A DNA stretch of 64,000 nucleotides from DATBLE01 sp963791425 (GTDB lineage Bacteria; Actinomycetota; Thermoleophilia; Gaiellales; Gaiellaceae): assembly GCA_963791425.1 (NCBI GenBank), contig CAWBSE010000004.1, positions 1,116,001-1,180,000 of the forward strand, given 5' to 3'. This document shows positions 18,396-27,240 of this stretch, piece after piece (position 1 is the first letter of the stretch; each line of letters begins with the position of its first letter). Under the pieces are notes generated by a model that saw only the letters and a program-made list of their open reading frames with translations, was not told the DNA's origin and made no database searches. Both the position numbers and the translations under genes were made by a program.

Positions 18396-19371
18396 TGCGC
18401 CCCACCGTCCTGCGGATCGCATCGAGCACGTCGGAGGCGTGCGGCACGACGAAGTTCTCCATCACCGGCGCGAACGGGATCGGCGTGAACCTCGACCCGA
18501 CACGCTCGATCGGCGCGTCGAGCCAGTCGAACGCCTGGTACTGGATCACCGCGGCGACCTCAGCGCCGAAGCCTCCGCGCACGACCGCCTCGTGCGCGAC
18601 GACGCAGCGGTTCGTCTTCTTGACCGAGCCGACGAGCGCCTCCTCGTCGAGCGGCTGGAGCGTGCGCGGGTCGACGACCTCGACGGAGATGCCCTCCTTC
18701 TCCGCCTCGATCGCCGCCGCGAGCGACTCGTGGACGAGACGGCCGGTGGCGATCACGCTCACGTCCTCGCCCTCACGGTGAATCCGCGCCTTGCCGAGCG
18801 GGATCGGCTCGAGCTCCTCGGATACCTCTTCCTTGATCGGATAGAGCGTCCGGTGCTCGAAGAAGATGACCGTGTTGTTGTCGTAGATCGACGACCAGAG
18901 CAGGCCACGGACGTCAGAGGGCGTCGAGGCGAAAACGACCTTCAGCCCGGGCACGTGCACGAACCACGCCTCGACCTGCTGCGCGTGCTGCGCTCCCGGC
19001 GACCAGCCGGCGCCGCCCTGCGTCCGCACGGTCAGCGGTACCTGCAGCTGCCCGCCCGACATGTAGCGGTGCTTCGCCGCCTGGTTGACGAGCTGCTCCA
19101 TCGCGAGCGTCGTGAAGTCCTCGTACATGATCTCGACGATCGGCCGCATGCCCTGCATCGCCGCGCCGATCCCGGCGCCGACGATCGCCATCTCGGAGAT
19201 CGGGGTGTTGCGGACGCGCTCCGCGCCGAACTCGGCGAGCATCCCCTGGGTCACGCCCATCGATCCGCCCATCTCGGCGATGTCCTCGCCCATGATGAAG
19301 ACGTCGTCGTCGGCGCGCATCGCGCGCGACAGGGCGTCGCGGACGGCTTCGCGGTAGCTGAGCTCAGGCAT
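18388..19371 (-). CDS. 2-oxoacid dehydrogenase E1 beta subunit
   Basis: Transketolase-like beta subunit of a heterotetrameric thiamine-diphosphate E1. ATG at 19371 overlaps the E1alpha stop by eight bases (ATGCCTGA), so translation is coupled. Features: the pyrimidine-binding part with the conserved glutamate in GEDIAEMGG, the PISEMAIVGAGIGAA helix, and a C-terminal domain with EVVDPRTLQPLDEE. At 327 residues it matches AcoB/PdhB-type subunits; the stretch HVPGLKVVFASTP is shared with acetoin and pyruvate dehydrogenases alike, so substrate is left open. It is followed directly by E2. Confidence 0.94.
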   Translation of the reverse strand: MPELSYREAVRDALSRAMRADDDVFIMGEDIAEMGGSMGVTQGMLAEFGAERVRNTPISEMAIVGAGIGAAMQGMRPIVEIMYEDFTTLAMEQLVNQAAKHRYMSGGQLQVPLTVRTQGGAGWSPGAQHAQQVEAWFVHVPGLKVVFASTPSDVRGLLWSSIYDNNTVIFFEHRTLYPIKEEVSEELEPIPLGKARIHREGEDVSVIATGRLVHESLAAAIEAEKEGISVEVVDPRTLQPLDEEALVGSVKKTNRCVVAHEAVVRGGFGAEVAAVIQYQAFDWLDAPIERVGSRFTPIPFAPVMENFVVPHASDVLDAIRRTVGRSG

Positions 19372-20338
19372 AGACGTTCTTGAGGGCGTCTTCGGGCTTC
19401 GGGTCGGTGCCCGCCTTGGCGAACGCGACCGACCCCTCCGCGATCTCCAGCGCCTCGGCGTCCATCGCGCCGAACTCGTCGTCGGACAGGCCGAGCTTCT
19501 CGCGCAGCTTGACGATCGGATCCTGCGTCTCGCGCAACTCGGCGAGCTCGCCCTTCGGGCGGTAGACCTGCGCGTCGCCGACGAAGTGACCGACCAGGCG
19601 GTACGTCTCGCAGACGAGGTACACCGGGCCCTTGCCGCTGCGCGCGTACTCGAGCGCACGCCTCGCCGCCTTGTAGACCGCCTCGACGTCCTGGCCGTCG
19701 ACCTTCGCGGAGTGCATCCCGAACGCGACCGCGCGCTTCTCCAGATCGGAGATCGGCAGCTGCTGCTTCGCCGGCGTCGACTCGGCCCAGTGGTTGTTCT
19801 CGAGGACGAAGAGCGCCGGCACCTTCCAGAGCGACGCGAGGTTGAGCGCCTCGTGGAACATCCCGATGTTCGTCGCGCCGTCGCCGAAGAAGGCAACGGC
19901 GACGCGCGGCTCGCCGCGCATCTTGAACGCGAGCGCCGCGCCCGTGGTCGCGGGCAGGCCGCCGCCGACGACCGCGTTCGCGCCCAGGTTCCCGCGCTCG
20001 ACGTCGTACAGGTGCATCGATCCGCCGTACCCGTGCGAGCAGCCCTCCATCTTCCCGTAGAGCTCCGCCATCAGCTCGTTGGGGTGCGTGCCGCGCGCGA
20101 GCGTGTGCGCGTGCGCGCGGTGCGTGGAGGAGAAGACGTCGCCGTCCTCCATCGCGCCGCAGACGCCGACGGCGACCGCCTCCTGGCCGATCGCGACATG
20201 GAGGAAGCCGGGCAGCTCGCCCGCGCGGAAGCGCTCCTCGACCTTCTCCTCGACATGCCGGATGAGGAGCATCTCCCGGAGGAAGTCGCGCAGCCGCTCC
20301 TCCGAGAGCGACCCCCGCTTGCTCTCGACCTTTGCCAC
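19364..20338 (-). CDS. 2-oxoacid dehydrogenase E1 alpha subunit
   Basis: Thiamine-diphosphate-binding subunit of the E1 component, first gene of the operon. GTG at 20338 is chosen because the conserved fold begins shortly after it; the frame further upstream lies over a divergent gene. The thiamine diphosphate motif runs from GDG at residues 152-154 to NN at 181-182 (GDGATNIGMF...LENNHW), and the phosphorylation-loop-like HRAHAHTLARG is present. With 324 residues it is short, closer to AcoA-type than to longer Gram-positive PdhA proteins. E1alpha, E1beta and E2 overlap end to end; no E3 follows, but lpdA lies 12 kb away. Confidence 0.94.
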   Translation of the reverse strand: MAKVESKRGSLSEERLRDFLREMLLIRHVEEKVEERFRAGELPGFLHVAIGQEAVAVGVCGAMEDGDVFSSTHRAHAHTLARGTHPNELMAELYGKMEGCSHGYGGSMHLYDVERGNLGANAVVGGGLPATTGAALAFKMRGEPRVAVAFFGDGATNIGMFHEALNLASLWKVPALFVLENNHWAESTPAKQQLPISDLEKRAVAFGMHSAKVDGQDVEAVYKAARRALEYARSGKGPVYLVCETYRLVGHFVGDAQVYRPKGELAELRETQDPIVKLREKLGLSDDEFGAMDAEALEIAEGSVAFAKAGTDPKPEDALKNVYA

Positions 20339-20350
20339 GGGGCGGAGTCT

Positions 20351-21043
20351 ATGCTGAGCGGCATGACCACCGGCGCGACCACCGTAGGCCTCGCCCGGCA
20401 GTGGCGGCGCCTCCAAACCACGCTTCCGGAGGACTGGGCGCACGCACGGCTTTCGCTCACCCCGACGAACTCGAAGCGGCTCGACCGCGCGGCCGCGCTG
20501 CTCGGCCCGCTCACGCCAGGTCGCGCCGGCGAGACGCTCAGGCTGGAGGCGACCCGCGGCGGGCAAGGGAACTCCGCCGCCGCTGTCGGCCGCGCCCTCT
20601 CGCGCCTCGACGCCGAGCGCATTCGCGGGACGCTGGAGCTCATCGGCGCGCTCGACGTCGCCCCGGCCGGGCATCAGCGCCCGACGCCGGCGGTCGAGGA
20701 CGCTGCCGCAGCCGACGGCTGGGACGCGCTCGTCGCCGGCCTGCCGGAGGACTGGAGCGACGTCTACGCGCAGGTGGAGTTGACGTCCAGCGACCATCTC
20801 GATCCGGCCGCGCTCGCACTGGCGCCGATCAACCCCGCGCGCTACGACGGATCGCCCGGCTTCCGCTTCCGCTGCGCGCGCACGTTCGGATACGGCGCCG
20901 CGCCCGGCATGGTGCGCCGCTGCCTCGCCCGCCTCGACGAGCGCGACATCGACGCGACGGTGTCGATCCTGCGCGTCCTCTCCGACACGAAACCGGTCGG
21001 CTCGCAGGGCCCGGTCTGGTACGTCGGCGGCAAGGTCGTCTAG
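20351..21043 (+). CDS. Two-repeat protein of unknown function, 230 aa
   Basis: Not recognised. The protein consists of two homologous halves of about 85 residues, residues about 12-105 and 125-222. Shared marks in both: LPEDW near the start, then L-x-LT, LD-x-AA, a P-x-x-P-x-R turn, and an R-x-L-x-RLD helix. There is no signal peptide or membrane segment. ATG at 20351 follows GGAG closely; ATG at 20363 is an alternative. It is divergent from E1alpha (12 bases apart), and its TAG overlaps the GTG of the holin-like gene by one base, so it heads a three-gene run. Confidence 0.8.
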   Translation: MLSGMTTGATTVGLARQWRRLQTTLPEDWAHARLSLTPTNSKRLDRAAALLGPLTPGRAGETLRLEATRGGQGNSAAAVGRALSRLDAERIRGTLELIGALDVAPAGHQRPTPAVEDAAAADGWDALVAGLPEDWSDVYAQVELTSSDHLDPAALALAPINPARYDGSPGFRFRCARTFGYGAAPGMVRRCLARLDERDIDATVSILRVLSDTKPVGSQGPVWYVGGKVV

Positions 21044-21414
21044 TGGCGATCCGCGGGGCCGCACGGGACGTCATCGAGCGCGCACGGTCGGTCGCCAAGC
21101 TCCAGGTCGACCTCGCCGTCCAGGAGATCAAGGAGAAGCTCCGACGGATCGGTATCGGCGTCGGGCTCGGCGCCGGGGCGGCCCTCGTCCTGCTGTACGC
21201 GGTCGGGTTCCTGTTCGCGGCGGCGGCGGCGGGTCTCGCGTTCGTGATGCCGTGGTGGGCCGCGCTCCTGGTCGTCGGCGTCGTGCTGCTGATGGTCAGC
21301 GCCCTCCTGGTCGCGCTGGCGGCACGGTCGTTCCGTGACAAGGAGCCGGTGATGACGGAGACGATCGAGGAGGCGAAGGTGACGACGGAGACGGTGACGC
21401 ATGCCCTCCGCTGA
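21043..21414 (+). CDS. Holin-like membrane protein (actinobacterial phage-holin III family)
   Basis: Small membrane protein of the family often annotated as phage holin superfamily III (PF07332-like), although such genes are chromosomal in actinobacteria and usually not linked to lysis. GTG at 21043 overlaps the previous stop by one base. The layout is diagnostic: an amphipathic N-terminal helix (VIERARSVAKLQVDLAVQEI), two transmembrane helices (about residues 42-65 and 70-95), and a charged C-terminal tail rich in E/T. It overlaps the next gene, a DUF3618-like protein, by 14 bases, a common pairing that suggests an envelope-stress or membrane-organising role. That role is inferred. Confidence 0.8.
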   Translation: MAIRGAARDVIERARSVAKLQVDLAVQEIKEKLRRIGIGVGLGAGAALVLLYAVGFLFAAAAAGLAFVMPWWAALLVVGVVLLMVSALLVALAARSFRDKEPVMTETIEEAKVTTETVTHALR

Positions 21415-21589
21415 GCGGAAGAAGCAGCTCGAGCGCGACCTCGCCGCCGAGCGCGAGCAGCTCGGCGCGTCGATCGAGACGCTTCGCGCCGAGGTCGACA
21501 GCCTCAAGCGAAAGCTGCCGGCGATCATCGGCGCCGCGGTCGCGACGGCGATCGTGCTCGGTGTCGTGAAGCGCCGGCTGCTGGGCTAG
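21401..21589 (+). CDS. DUF3618-like small membrane protein, 62 aa
   Basis: ATG at 21401 lies inside the end of the holin-like gene (14-base overlap), so the two are translated together. Residues 1-38 form a charged, probably coiled-coil helix (AAEREQLGASIETLRAEVDSL) and residues about 40-56 a single membrane helix (AIIGAAVATAIVLGVV) ending in a basic tail. This arrangement fits the DUF3618 family that accompanies holin-like proteins in actinobacteria. The TAG stop overlaps the stop of the convergent gene in CTAG. Function is unknown; ribosome or membrane tethering has been discussed for similar small proteins, but nothing here shows it. Confidence 0.75.
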   Translation: MPSAERKKQLERDLAAEREQLGASIETLRAEVDSLKRKLPAIIGAAVATAIVLGVVKRRLLG

Positions 21590-22272
21590 GAAACCCGGAA
21601 CGAGCCCTTGAGGCTCGCCGTCGAGTCCGAGCGGTACGCGTAGAGCCCGCGCTTCAGCGTCAGCTTCCACGTCGAGGTGCTCTTGCCGGCCTTCGTGGTC
21701 GCGCGGTTCACGCCGGGCCCGGTCAGATGGAAGTTGTCGGTCGCCGACCGGTCGCTCACGACGAGCACGGCCGCGCCCGCCTTCAGGGTGGCGACCTTCG
21801 CGCCGGCGCGGGTGACGGCGATGCGCTTGCCGGGGCCGACCGAGCCGGCGACCTTCACCGGCGCAGGAGCCGGCGGCAGCGAGGTGGTCGGCGTGGGCGG
21901 CGGCGGCGCCGATCCGGCGGTGAAGGTGCCGAAGATCGTGGTCGGGTGCACGTCGCACTGGAAGCGGTACTTCCCGTCCGAGACCGTGACCGTCCACGTG
22001 AACGTTCCCATGCCCTCGACGTCGGTCGTCTCGTCGATGCCGGGGCCGGTGAGGTGGAAGTCGTGCTCGGGGGACTGATCCTTGATCTGGATCGTGTAGG
22101 AGCCCGGGTCGAGGTGCTTGACCGCGTTGCCCGAGGCGTCCGAGAGCCTGATCGAAGAGCCCGGGCCGACGACTCCGAACAGCGTCGGGCTGTCGGCGCC
22201 GGCCGAGCCCGCGAGTGCGAGCACGCCGACGGCAGCGGCGACGACCACGAATGCGACACGGAGCGACCCCAT
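21586..22272 (-). CDS. Secreted two-domain cupredoxin-like protein
   Basis: Exported protein with signal peptide (residues 1-27) and two tandem cupredoxin-like domains joined by a Pro/Thr linker. Domain 1 (about 28-118) keeps a candidate type 1 copper set: the histidine of DFHLTGPG and the cysteine and histidine of FQCDVHP, although the usual axial methionine is not obvious. Domain 2 (about 140-228) repeats NFHLTGPGV but has lost the CxxH loop (YRSDSTASLKG), so it probably binds no copper. ATG at 22272 is chosen over the TTG at 22278. It converges on the DUF3618-like gene. Confidence 0.8.
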   Translation of the reverse strand: MGSLRVAFVVVAAAVGVLALAGSAGADSPTLFGVVGPGSSIRLSDASGNAVKHLDPGSYTIQIKDQSPEHDFHLTGPGIDETTDVEGMGTFTWTVTVSDGKYRFQCDVHPTTIFGTFTAGSAPPPPTPTTSLPPAPAPVKVAGSVGPGKRIAVTRAGAKVATLKAGAAVLVVSDRSATDNFHLTGPGVNRATTKAGKSTSTWKLTLKRGLYAYRSDSTASLKGSFRVS

Positions 22273-22309
22273 CGGCAACTGGATACGGCGAAGCGGGCGA
22301 ATCGGTTTT

Positions 22310-24605
22310 TCAGCCGCCGCGGAGTTCCGCGCCGAACCGCTGCGCGAGCGCGGCGACGATGCGTGCGCGGAGCCGGCCGGCGTCCTCGTCGGAGAGCGTC
22401 CGGTCGGCCGCCTGGAAGACGAGCGAGAGCGCGACCGACTTCCGCCCCTCGCCGACCTGCTCGCCGCGGTAGACGTCGAAGATCGCGGCCTCGCGCAGCT
22501 CGTCGCCGGCCGCCTCGCGGGCGACCGCGATCAGATCGCCGGCGGGAACGTCCTCCGCGACCGAGACCGCGAGATCCTGGCGGACGGGCGGGTAGGTGAT
22601 CACGTCCGCATACAGCGGCACGGGCTGGACGCCGGCGAAAAGGGTGGGCAGGTCGAGCTCGAGCACGCCCCACGCACCCTCGAGCCGCGACGGGTGGAGC
22701 TCGCCGAACCAGCCTGACTCGACGCGGGCAGCCTTGCCGGGATGGAGGAACGGCTCCTGGGTGCGCTCGACGACCAGCTCGACCCGGAGCGCCGCGTGCA
22801 GCGCCTCGACCACGCCTTTCGCGCGGGCGAAGCCGCCCTCGACGATCGCGCCGAGCCGCAGATGCTCGTCCGCGGGCTTCTCGTCGGAGGGGAGGTAGAC
22901 GCGCGCGATCTCGAACAGCGCGATCGCGTCGTTGCCCGCGTTCACGTTGCGTTGCGCCGCGTCGACGAGCCCGTCGAGCAGCGTCGTCCGCAGGGCCACC
23001 TGATTCACGTTCATCGGGTTGATCAGCCGGATCGGCCCGTCTGGCACGAGGCTGAGGGTGTACGCCTCCGACACGCCGACGCCGACGAGCACGTCCTCGC
23101 AGAGCCGTCGCAGCCGCTGCTCGATCGAACGCCGCCCGAACATCTCGCGCCGTTCGGGCAGCGTGAACGGCACCTTCTCGAGGCCGTTGACGCGGATGAC
23201 CTCCTCGATGACGTCGACCTCGCGCGTGACGTCGCGGGCGCGCCAGGTCGGGACGGTGACGACGCCGGCCCGCTCCTCGACCTCGAAGCCGAGCCGCTCG
23301 AGGATCCGGCGCTGGTCGGTGAGCGGCACGTGGACGCCCGCGACGGCGTCGGTGCGCTCGGGCCGCAGCCGCGTCACGGGGCGGACGGGCAGATCGCCCT
23401 GCTGGTCGATCTCGCCGGTCCAGCGCGCCTTCGTCAGGTCGACGAGCAACTCGGTCGCGTAGATCGCCGCCTGCTCCGCGACGTACGGGTCGACGCCCTT
23501 CTCCCAGCGGTTCGAACCCTCGGTGCGAAGCGCGAGGCGCTCCGACGACTCCATGATCCCCACCGGCTCGAAGTTCGCCGCCTCGAGCAGGATGTCGGCA
23601 GTCGTCTCGGAGAGCTCGGTCGCCTCGCCGCCCATGATCCCGGCGAGCGCCACCACGCGTTCGCCGTCGGCGATCACCAGGTCGGACGGCTGCAGCTTCC
23701 GCGCCTCGCCGTCGAGCGTGGTCAGCGCCTCGCCGGCCGTAGCGCGGCGGACGACGAATCCGGCCTCCGGCCAGCTTCGTGTGGTCGAACGCGTGCAGCG
23801 GGCTGCCGAGCGCGAGCATCACGTAGTTCGTGATGTCCACGGCGTTCGAGATCGGGCGCTGGCCGGCGCTCATCAGGCGCGACTTCAGCCACGCGGGCGA
23901 CGGCCCGATCCGCGCGTCGCGGAAGAGCCGGCCGATGTACCGTGGACAGCCGGGGAAGTCGTCGATCTGGACGCTCACCGGCTCCGGGGTGGCAGGCCGG
24001 TCGGGCTCGCGACCGGGCGGCGGCTTCAACTCGGCGTTGAAGACAGCGGCGACCTCGCGCGCGATCCCGTAGATCGAGAGCAGGTCGGGCCGGTTGAAGC
24101 CCGTCTCGGCCTCGATCACCTCGTCGCCGAGGGGCAGCACGTCGCCGAGCGGTGTCCCGGGCGCCTGCGTGCCGTCGAGGACGATGATCCCGGAGTGGTC
24201 GGTGCCGAGCTCGAGCTCGCGCTCGGAGAGGATCATCCCGGCCGAGGTCTCACCGCGGAGCTTCGCCTCCGTGAGCGGCTTGTCGGCGCCGGGGAGCAGT
24301 GCGCCCGGCAGCGCGACCGCGACGGTGGCGCCCGCGCCGAAGTTCCACGCGCCGCAGACGATCTGGCGCGGTTCGGCCTCGCCGACGTCGACCCGGCACA
24401 GCTGGAGGCGGTCGGCGTTCGGGTGCTTGCCCGCCTCGACCACGCGCCCGACCCGGAACAGGCCGAGGTTGCCGCCCTCGTCGGGGACGCCGCGGTAGTA
24501 GATCTTCTCGAGCTCGAAGGTCGAGACGGCGAGGCGCTCGGCGATCTCGACCGTGGAGGCCGGGACGTCGACGTACTCGCGGAGCCAGGAGACGGGGATC
24601 TTCAT
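22310..24605 (-). CDS. pheT: Phenylalanyl-tRNA synthetase beta subunit, frameshifted
   Basis: Beta subunit of the tetrameric synthetase that charges tRNA-Phe. From ATG at 24605 (MKIPVSWLREYV) the frame reads normally through the tRNA-binding OB domain and B3 region to about residue 283, then must skip one base near 23756-23759 to continue as VVRRATAGEALTTLDG and on to the stop at 22310. Removing one T of the pair at that point restores the family sequence GGRIVVRRATAGE. Together the parts give about 765 residues, normal for PheT, with B5 and the C-terminal anticodon-binding domain present. As an essential gene next to intact pheS, a sequence error is more likely than inactivation. Confidence 0.9.
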
Positions 24606-24613
24606 CGCTTTGC

Positions 24614-25609
24614 CTAGAACTGCCTGGTCAGCCGGAGGTCGTTCTCCCACAGCAGCCGCAGATCGGGCAGCCCGTGCCGGAGCATGGCGATGCGCTCGAG
24701 CCCGAGCCCGAACGCGAAGCCCGAGACCTCCTCGGGGTCGTAGCCCACGTGCCCGAAGACGTTCGGGTCGACGACGCCGGAGCCGCCCATCTCCAGCCAG
24801 CCGCTGTGGCCGCACGTGGAGCAGCCCGACTGGTCGCAGACGAAGCAGGAGACGTCGAACTCGAGCGACGGCTCGGTGAACGGGAAGTAGCTCGTCCGGA
24901 TCCGGACGTTGCGATCCTCGCCGAACAACGCACGGGACAGGTACATCAGCGTCCCCTTCAGGTCGCCGAGCGTGATCCCCTTGTCGACGGCGAGCCCCTC
25001 GACCTGGTGGAAGACCGGCATGTGGCTCGGGTCGGGCGTGTCGCGCCGGTAGCAGCGGCCGAGGCTGACCATGTACACGGGCGGCTGGTGGGTCTCCATG
25101 TACCGGATCTGACCGGGTGAGGTGTGCGGGCGGAGGGCGACCTGGTCGCCGACGTAGAACGTGTCGTTCTTCGAGGCCGACGGGTGCCACGCCGGCGTGT
25201 TCAGCGCCGTGAAGTTGTGGTACGTGTCCTCGACCTCCGGCCCGTCGAAGATCTCGTAGCCGAGGCCGAGGAAGACGTCCTCGACCTCGCGGCGGATCTG
25301 GGTGATCAGGTGGAGGTGCCCGCGCGACATCGCGGCGCCGGGAAGGGTGACGTCGACCTGCTCGGTGGTCAGGACGGTGTCGAGGCTCGCGCGCTCGAGC
25401 GAGTCGCGGCGCTCGGCGACCGCCGCCTCGAGGCGCTCGCGGACGCCGTTGAGCAGCTCACCGGTCTCGCGGTCGCGAACCTGGCGGAGCGCCTGCTTCA
25501 GCTCGGCGTTCCGCCCGAGGAACCGGACGCGCGCGTCGTCGAGCTCGGCGATCGTCGCCGCATCGGAAATCGCCGCCAGGGCCTCGGTCTGGAGCCTCTC
25601 CGCTTCCAT
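24614..25609 (-). CDS. pheS: Phenylalanyl-tRNA synthetase alpha subunit
   Basis: Catalytic subunit of the class II synthetase, 331 residues as expected. An N-terminal coiled coil (residues 1-85) is followed by the core: motif 1 around the helix IRREVEDVFLGLGYEIFDGPEVE, motif 2 at RCYRRDTPDPSHMPVFHQVEG and motif 3 at GFAFGLGLERIAMLRHG. A cysteine-rich insert (CFVCDQSGCSTCG) may bind zinc, as in some bacterial PheS. The stop lies eight bases upstream of the pheT start, giving the standard pheST operon. No tRNA-dependent leader could be seen in the 150 bases before it. Confidence 0.96.
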   Translation of the reverse strand: MEAERLQTEALAAISDAATIAELDDARVRFLGRNAELKQALRQVRDRETGELLNGVRERLEAAVAERRDSLERASLDTVLTTEQVDVTLPGAAMSRGHLHLITQIRREVEDVFLGLGYEIFDGPEVEDTYHNFTALNTPAWHPSASKNDTFYVGDQVALRPHTSPGQIRYMETHQPPVYMVSLGRCYRRDTPDPSHMPVFHQVEGLAVDKGITLGDLKGTLMYLSRALFGEDRNVRIRTSYFPFTEPSLEFDVSCFVCDQSGCSTCGHSGWLEMGGSGVVDPNVFGHVGYDPEEVSGFAFGLGLERIAMLRHGLPDLRLLWENDLRLTRQF

Positions 25610-25762
25610 CGAACGACTGTATCACCGGGTTCTGCGCGGCTTTTCGCGGTGTTTCGGAGGGTTCCGGCCCGCGTTACGCGCGCTTCGGCTCGCGCACCCA
25701 GCCGCCAAGGCGCTCCCGGCCTCCTCCCCACTGCGAGCATAGGTGCGAACCCGTGACCGGGT

Positions 25763-26563
25763 GTGACCGGAGACGAACGATTGCGTGACGACGAGCCCAC
25801 AGTGACTGAGGCCGGCGGCGGGCCGGCCAGCGCCTACGACCGGATCGCCGGGGTGTACGACCCGTGGAGCCGCAGCGTGGTCGAGGACGTCGCGTTCTAC
25901 GTCGACGAGGCGCGCAAGGCGGCGGGCCGCGTGGGCGTGCCGGCCGGGACGCCCGTGGTCGAGCTCGGCGTCGGCACCGGGCGGATCGCCGTCCCGATCG
26001 CGCAGGCGGGGATCCGCGTGATCGGCGTCGACACCTCGGCCGGGATGCTCGACGTCTGCCGCGCCCGCGCCGACGCGGCCGGCGTCTCGGAGCTCCTCGA
26101 CCTCCGGCTCGGGGACTTCCGCCGGCCGCCGGTGACGGAGCGGGTCGCGCTCGTCGCGTGCCCGTTCCGGGCGTACCTCCACCTGCCGGACGACGACGGC
26201 GAGCGGCTCGCGGCGCTCGGCGCAGCCCGCGACCTGCTGGTGCCGGGCGGCCTGCTCGCGTTCGACGTCTTCGCGCCGTCGCCCGACGACGTCGAGGAGA
26301 CGCAGGGCCGCTGGCTCGAGCGCGAGCCGGGGATCTGGGAGCGGGCGACCTGGGACGAGGTCGAGCGCCGCCTCACCCTGGACGTGCGCAGCGACGCGGA
26401 CGGGACAGAGACCACGCTCGTCCTCACGTGGATCTCGGTGGCCGAGTGGCACGGGCTGCTCGAGCGGGCGGGCTTCGTCGTCGAGGCCTGCTACGGCTGG
26501 TTCGACCGGCGCCCGTACACCGGCGGCGAGGATTCGATCTGGCTCACGCGGCGCCCCGTGTAG
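25763..26563 (+). CDS. SAM-dependent class I methyltransferase
   Basis: Rossmann-fold methyltransferase of unknown substrate. The SAM-binding motif I is VVELGVGTGRIAVPIA (about residues 65-80), the acidic end of beta2 is VIGVDTSAGML, and motif post-I/II follow at LRLGDFRRP. The N-terminal SAYDRIAGVYDPWS segment is the usual lead-in of this family. GTG at 25763 is used; GTG at 25802 (VTEAGGG) is nearly as good and would remove 13 residues that look unstructured. The gene is divergent from pheS and 31 bases before the lemA-like gene. Confidence 0.85.
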   Translation: MTGDERLRDDEPTVTEAGGGPASAYDRIAGVYDPWSRSVVEDVAFYVDEARKAAGRVGVPAGTPVVELGVGTGRIAVPIAQAGIRVIGVDTSAGMLDVCRARADAAGVSELLDLRLGDFRRPPVTERVALVACPFRAYLHLPDDDGERLAALGAARDLLVPGGLLAFDVFAPSPDDVEETQGRWLEREPGIWERATWDEVERRLTLDVRSDADGTETTLVLTWISVAEWHGLLERAGFVVEACYGWFDRRPYTGGEDSIWLTRRPV

Positions 26564-26594
26564 TAGGGGCGTCGCCTGTAGTAGGGTTTGGCCC

Positions 26595-27236
26595 GTGATC
26601 TGGGTCGTCCTCATCATCGTCGCGGTCATCGTCATCCTGCTGCTCGTTCTCGTCGGGATGTACAACAAGCTCGTCCGGCTGCGGAACCGCGCCGAAAACG
26701 CCTGGGCGCAGGTCGATGTCCAGCTCCGCAAGCGCTACGACCTGATCCCGAACCTCGTCGAGACCGTCAAGGGCTACGCGTCGCACGAGCGCGAGACCTT
26801 CGAGTCGGTCACCGCCGCGCGCACAGCCGCGCAGCAGGCGCAGGGGGTTCAGGCGCAGGCGCAGGCCGAGAACATGCTCACCGCCGCCCTCGGCAAGCTC
26901 TTCGCCGTCGCCGAGGCGTACCCGACACTGCGCGCGACCGAGAACTTCCAGCAGCTCCAGGCTCAGCTCTCGGACGTCGAGCAGAACATCGCCGTCGCGC
27001 GCCAGGTCTACAACGACACGGTGCTGAGCTACGACAACGCGCTGCAGACCATCCCGACGAGCATCATCGCGGGCATGTTCCACTTCAACCCGCGCGAGTA
27101 CTTCCAGACCGAGGACGCAACGCGGGCCGCTCCGCAGGTCTCGTTCGCGGATGCTCCGGCTGTCGCACCTGCCGCTCCGGCAGCACCGCCGGACGCGCCG
27201 TCGGCGCCCCCGGCGCCTCCCGCCCAGACGACCTAG
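26595..27236 (+). CDS. lemA: LemA family protein
   Basis: Membrane-anchored helical protein. GTG at 26595 starts an N-terminal transmembrane helix (residues 1-22), followed by the conserved LemA helical bundle: YNKLVRLRNRAENAWAQVD, the KRYDLIPNLVETVKGYA motif and FNPREYF near the end. The last 35 residues are Ala/Pro-rich and probably disordered. LemA proteins commonly sit beside DUF2207 membrane proteins, and here two such genes follow within five bases, so an operon is likely. Cellular role is not well defined; an envelope function is the usual inference. Confidence 0.93.
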   Translation: MIWVVLIIVAVIVILLLVLVGMYNKLVRLRNRAENAWAQVDVQLRKRYDLIPNLVETVKGYASHERETFESVTAARTAAQQAQGVQAQAQAENMLTAALGKLFAVAEAYPTLRATENFQQLQAQLSDVEQNIAVARQVYNDTVLSYDNALQTIPTSIIAGMFHFNPREYFQTEDATRAAPQVSFADAPAVAPAAPAAPPDAPSAPPAPPAQTT

Positions 27237-27240
27237 CCCC

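Noticed and set aside
21043..21414. Prophage lysis module
   Set aside because: No endolysin or phage genes nearby; this holin-like family is chromosomal in actinobacteria.
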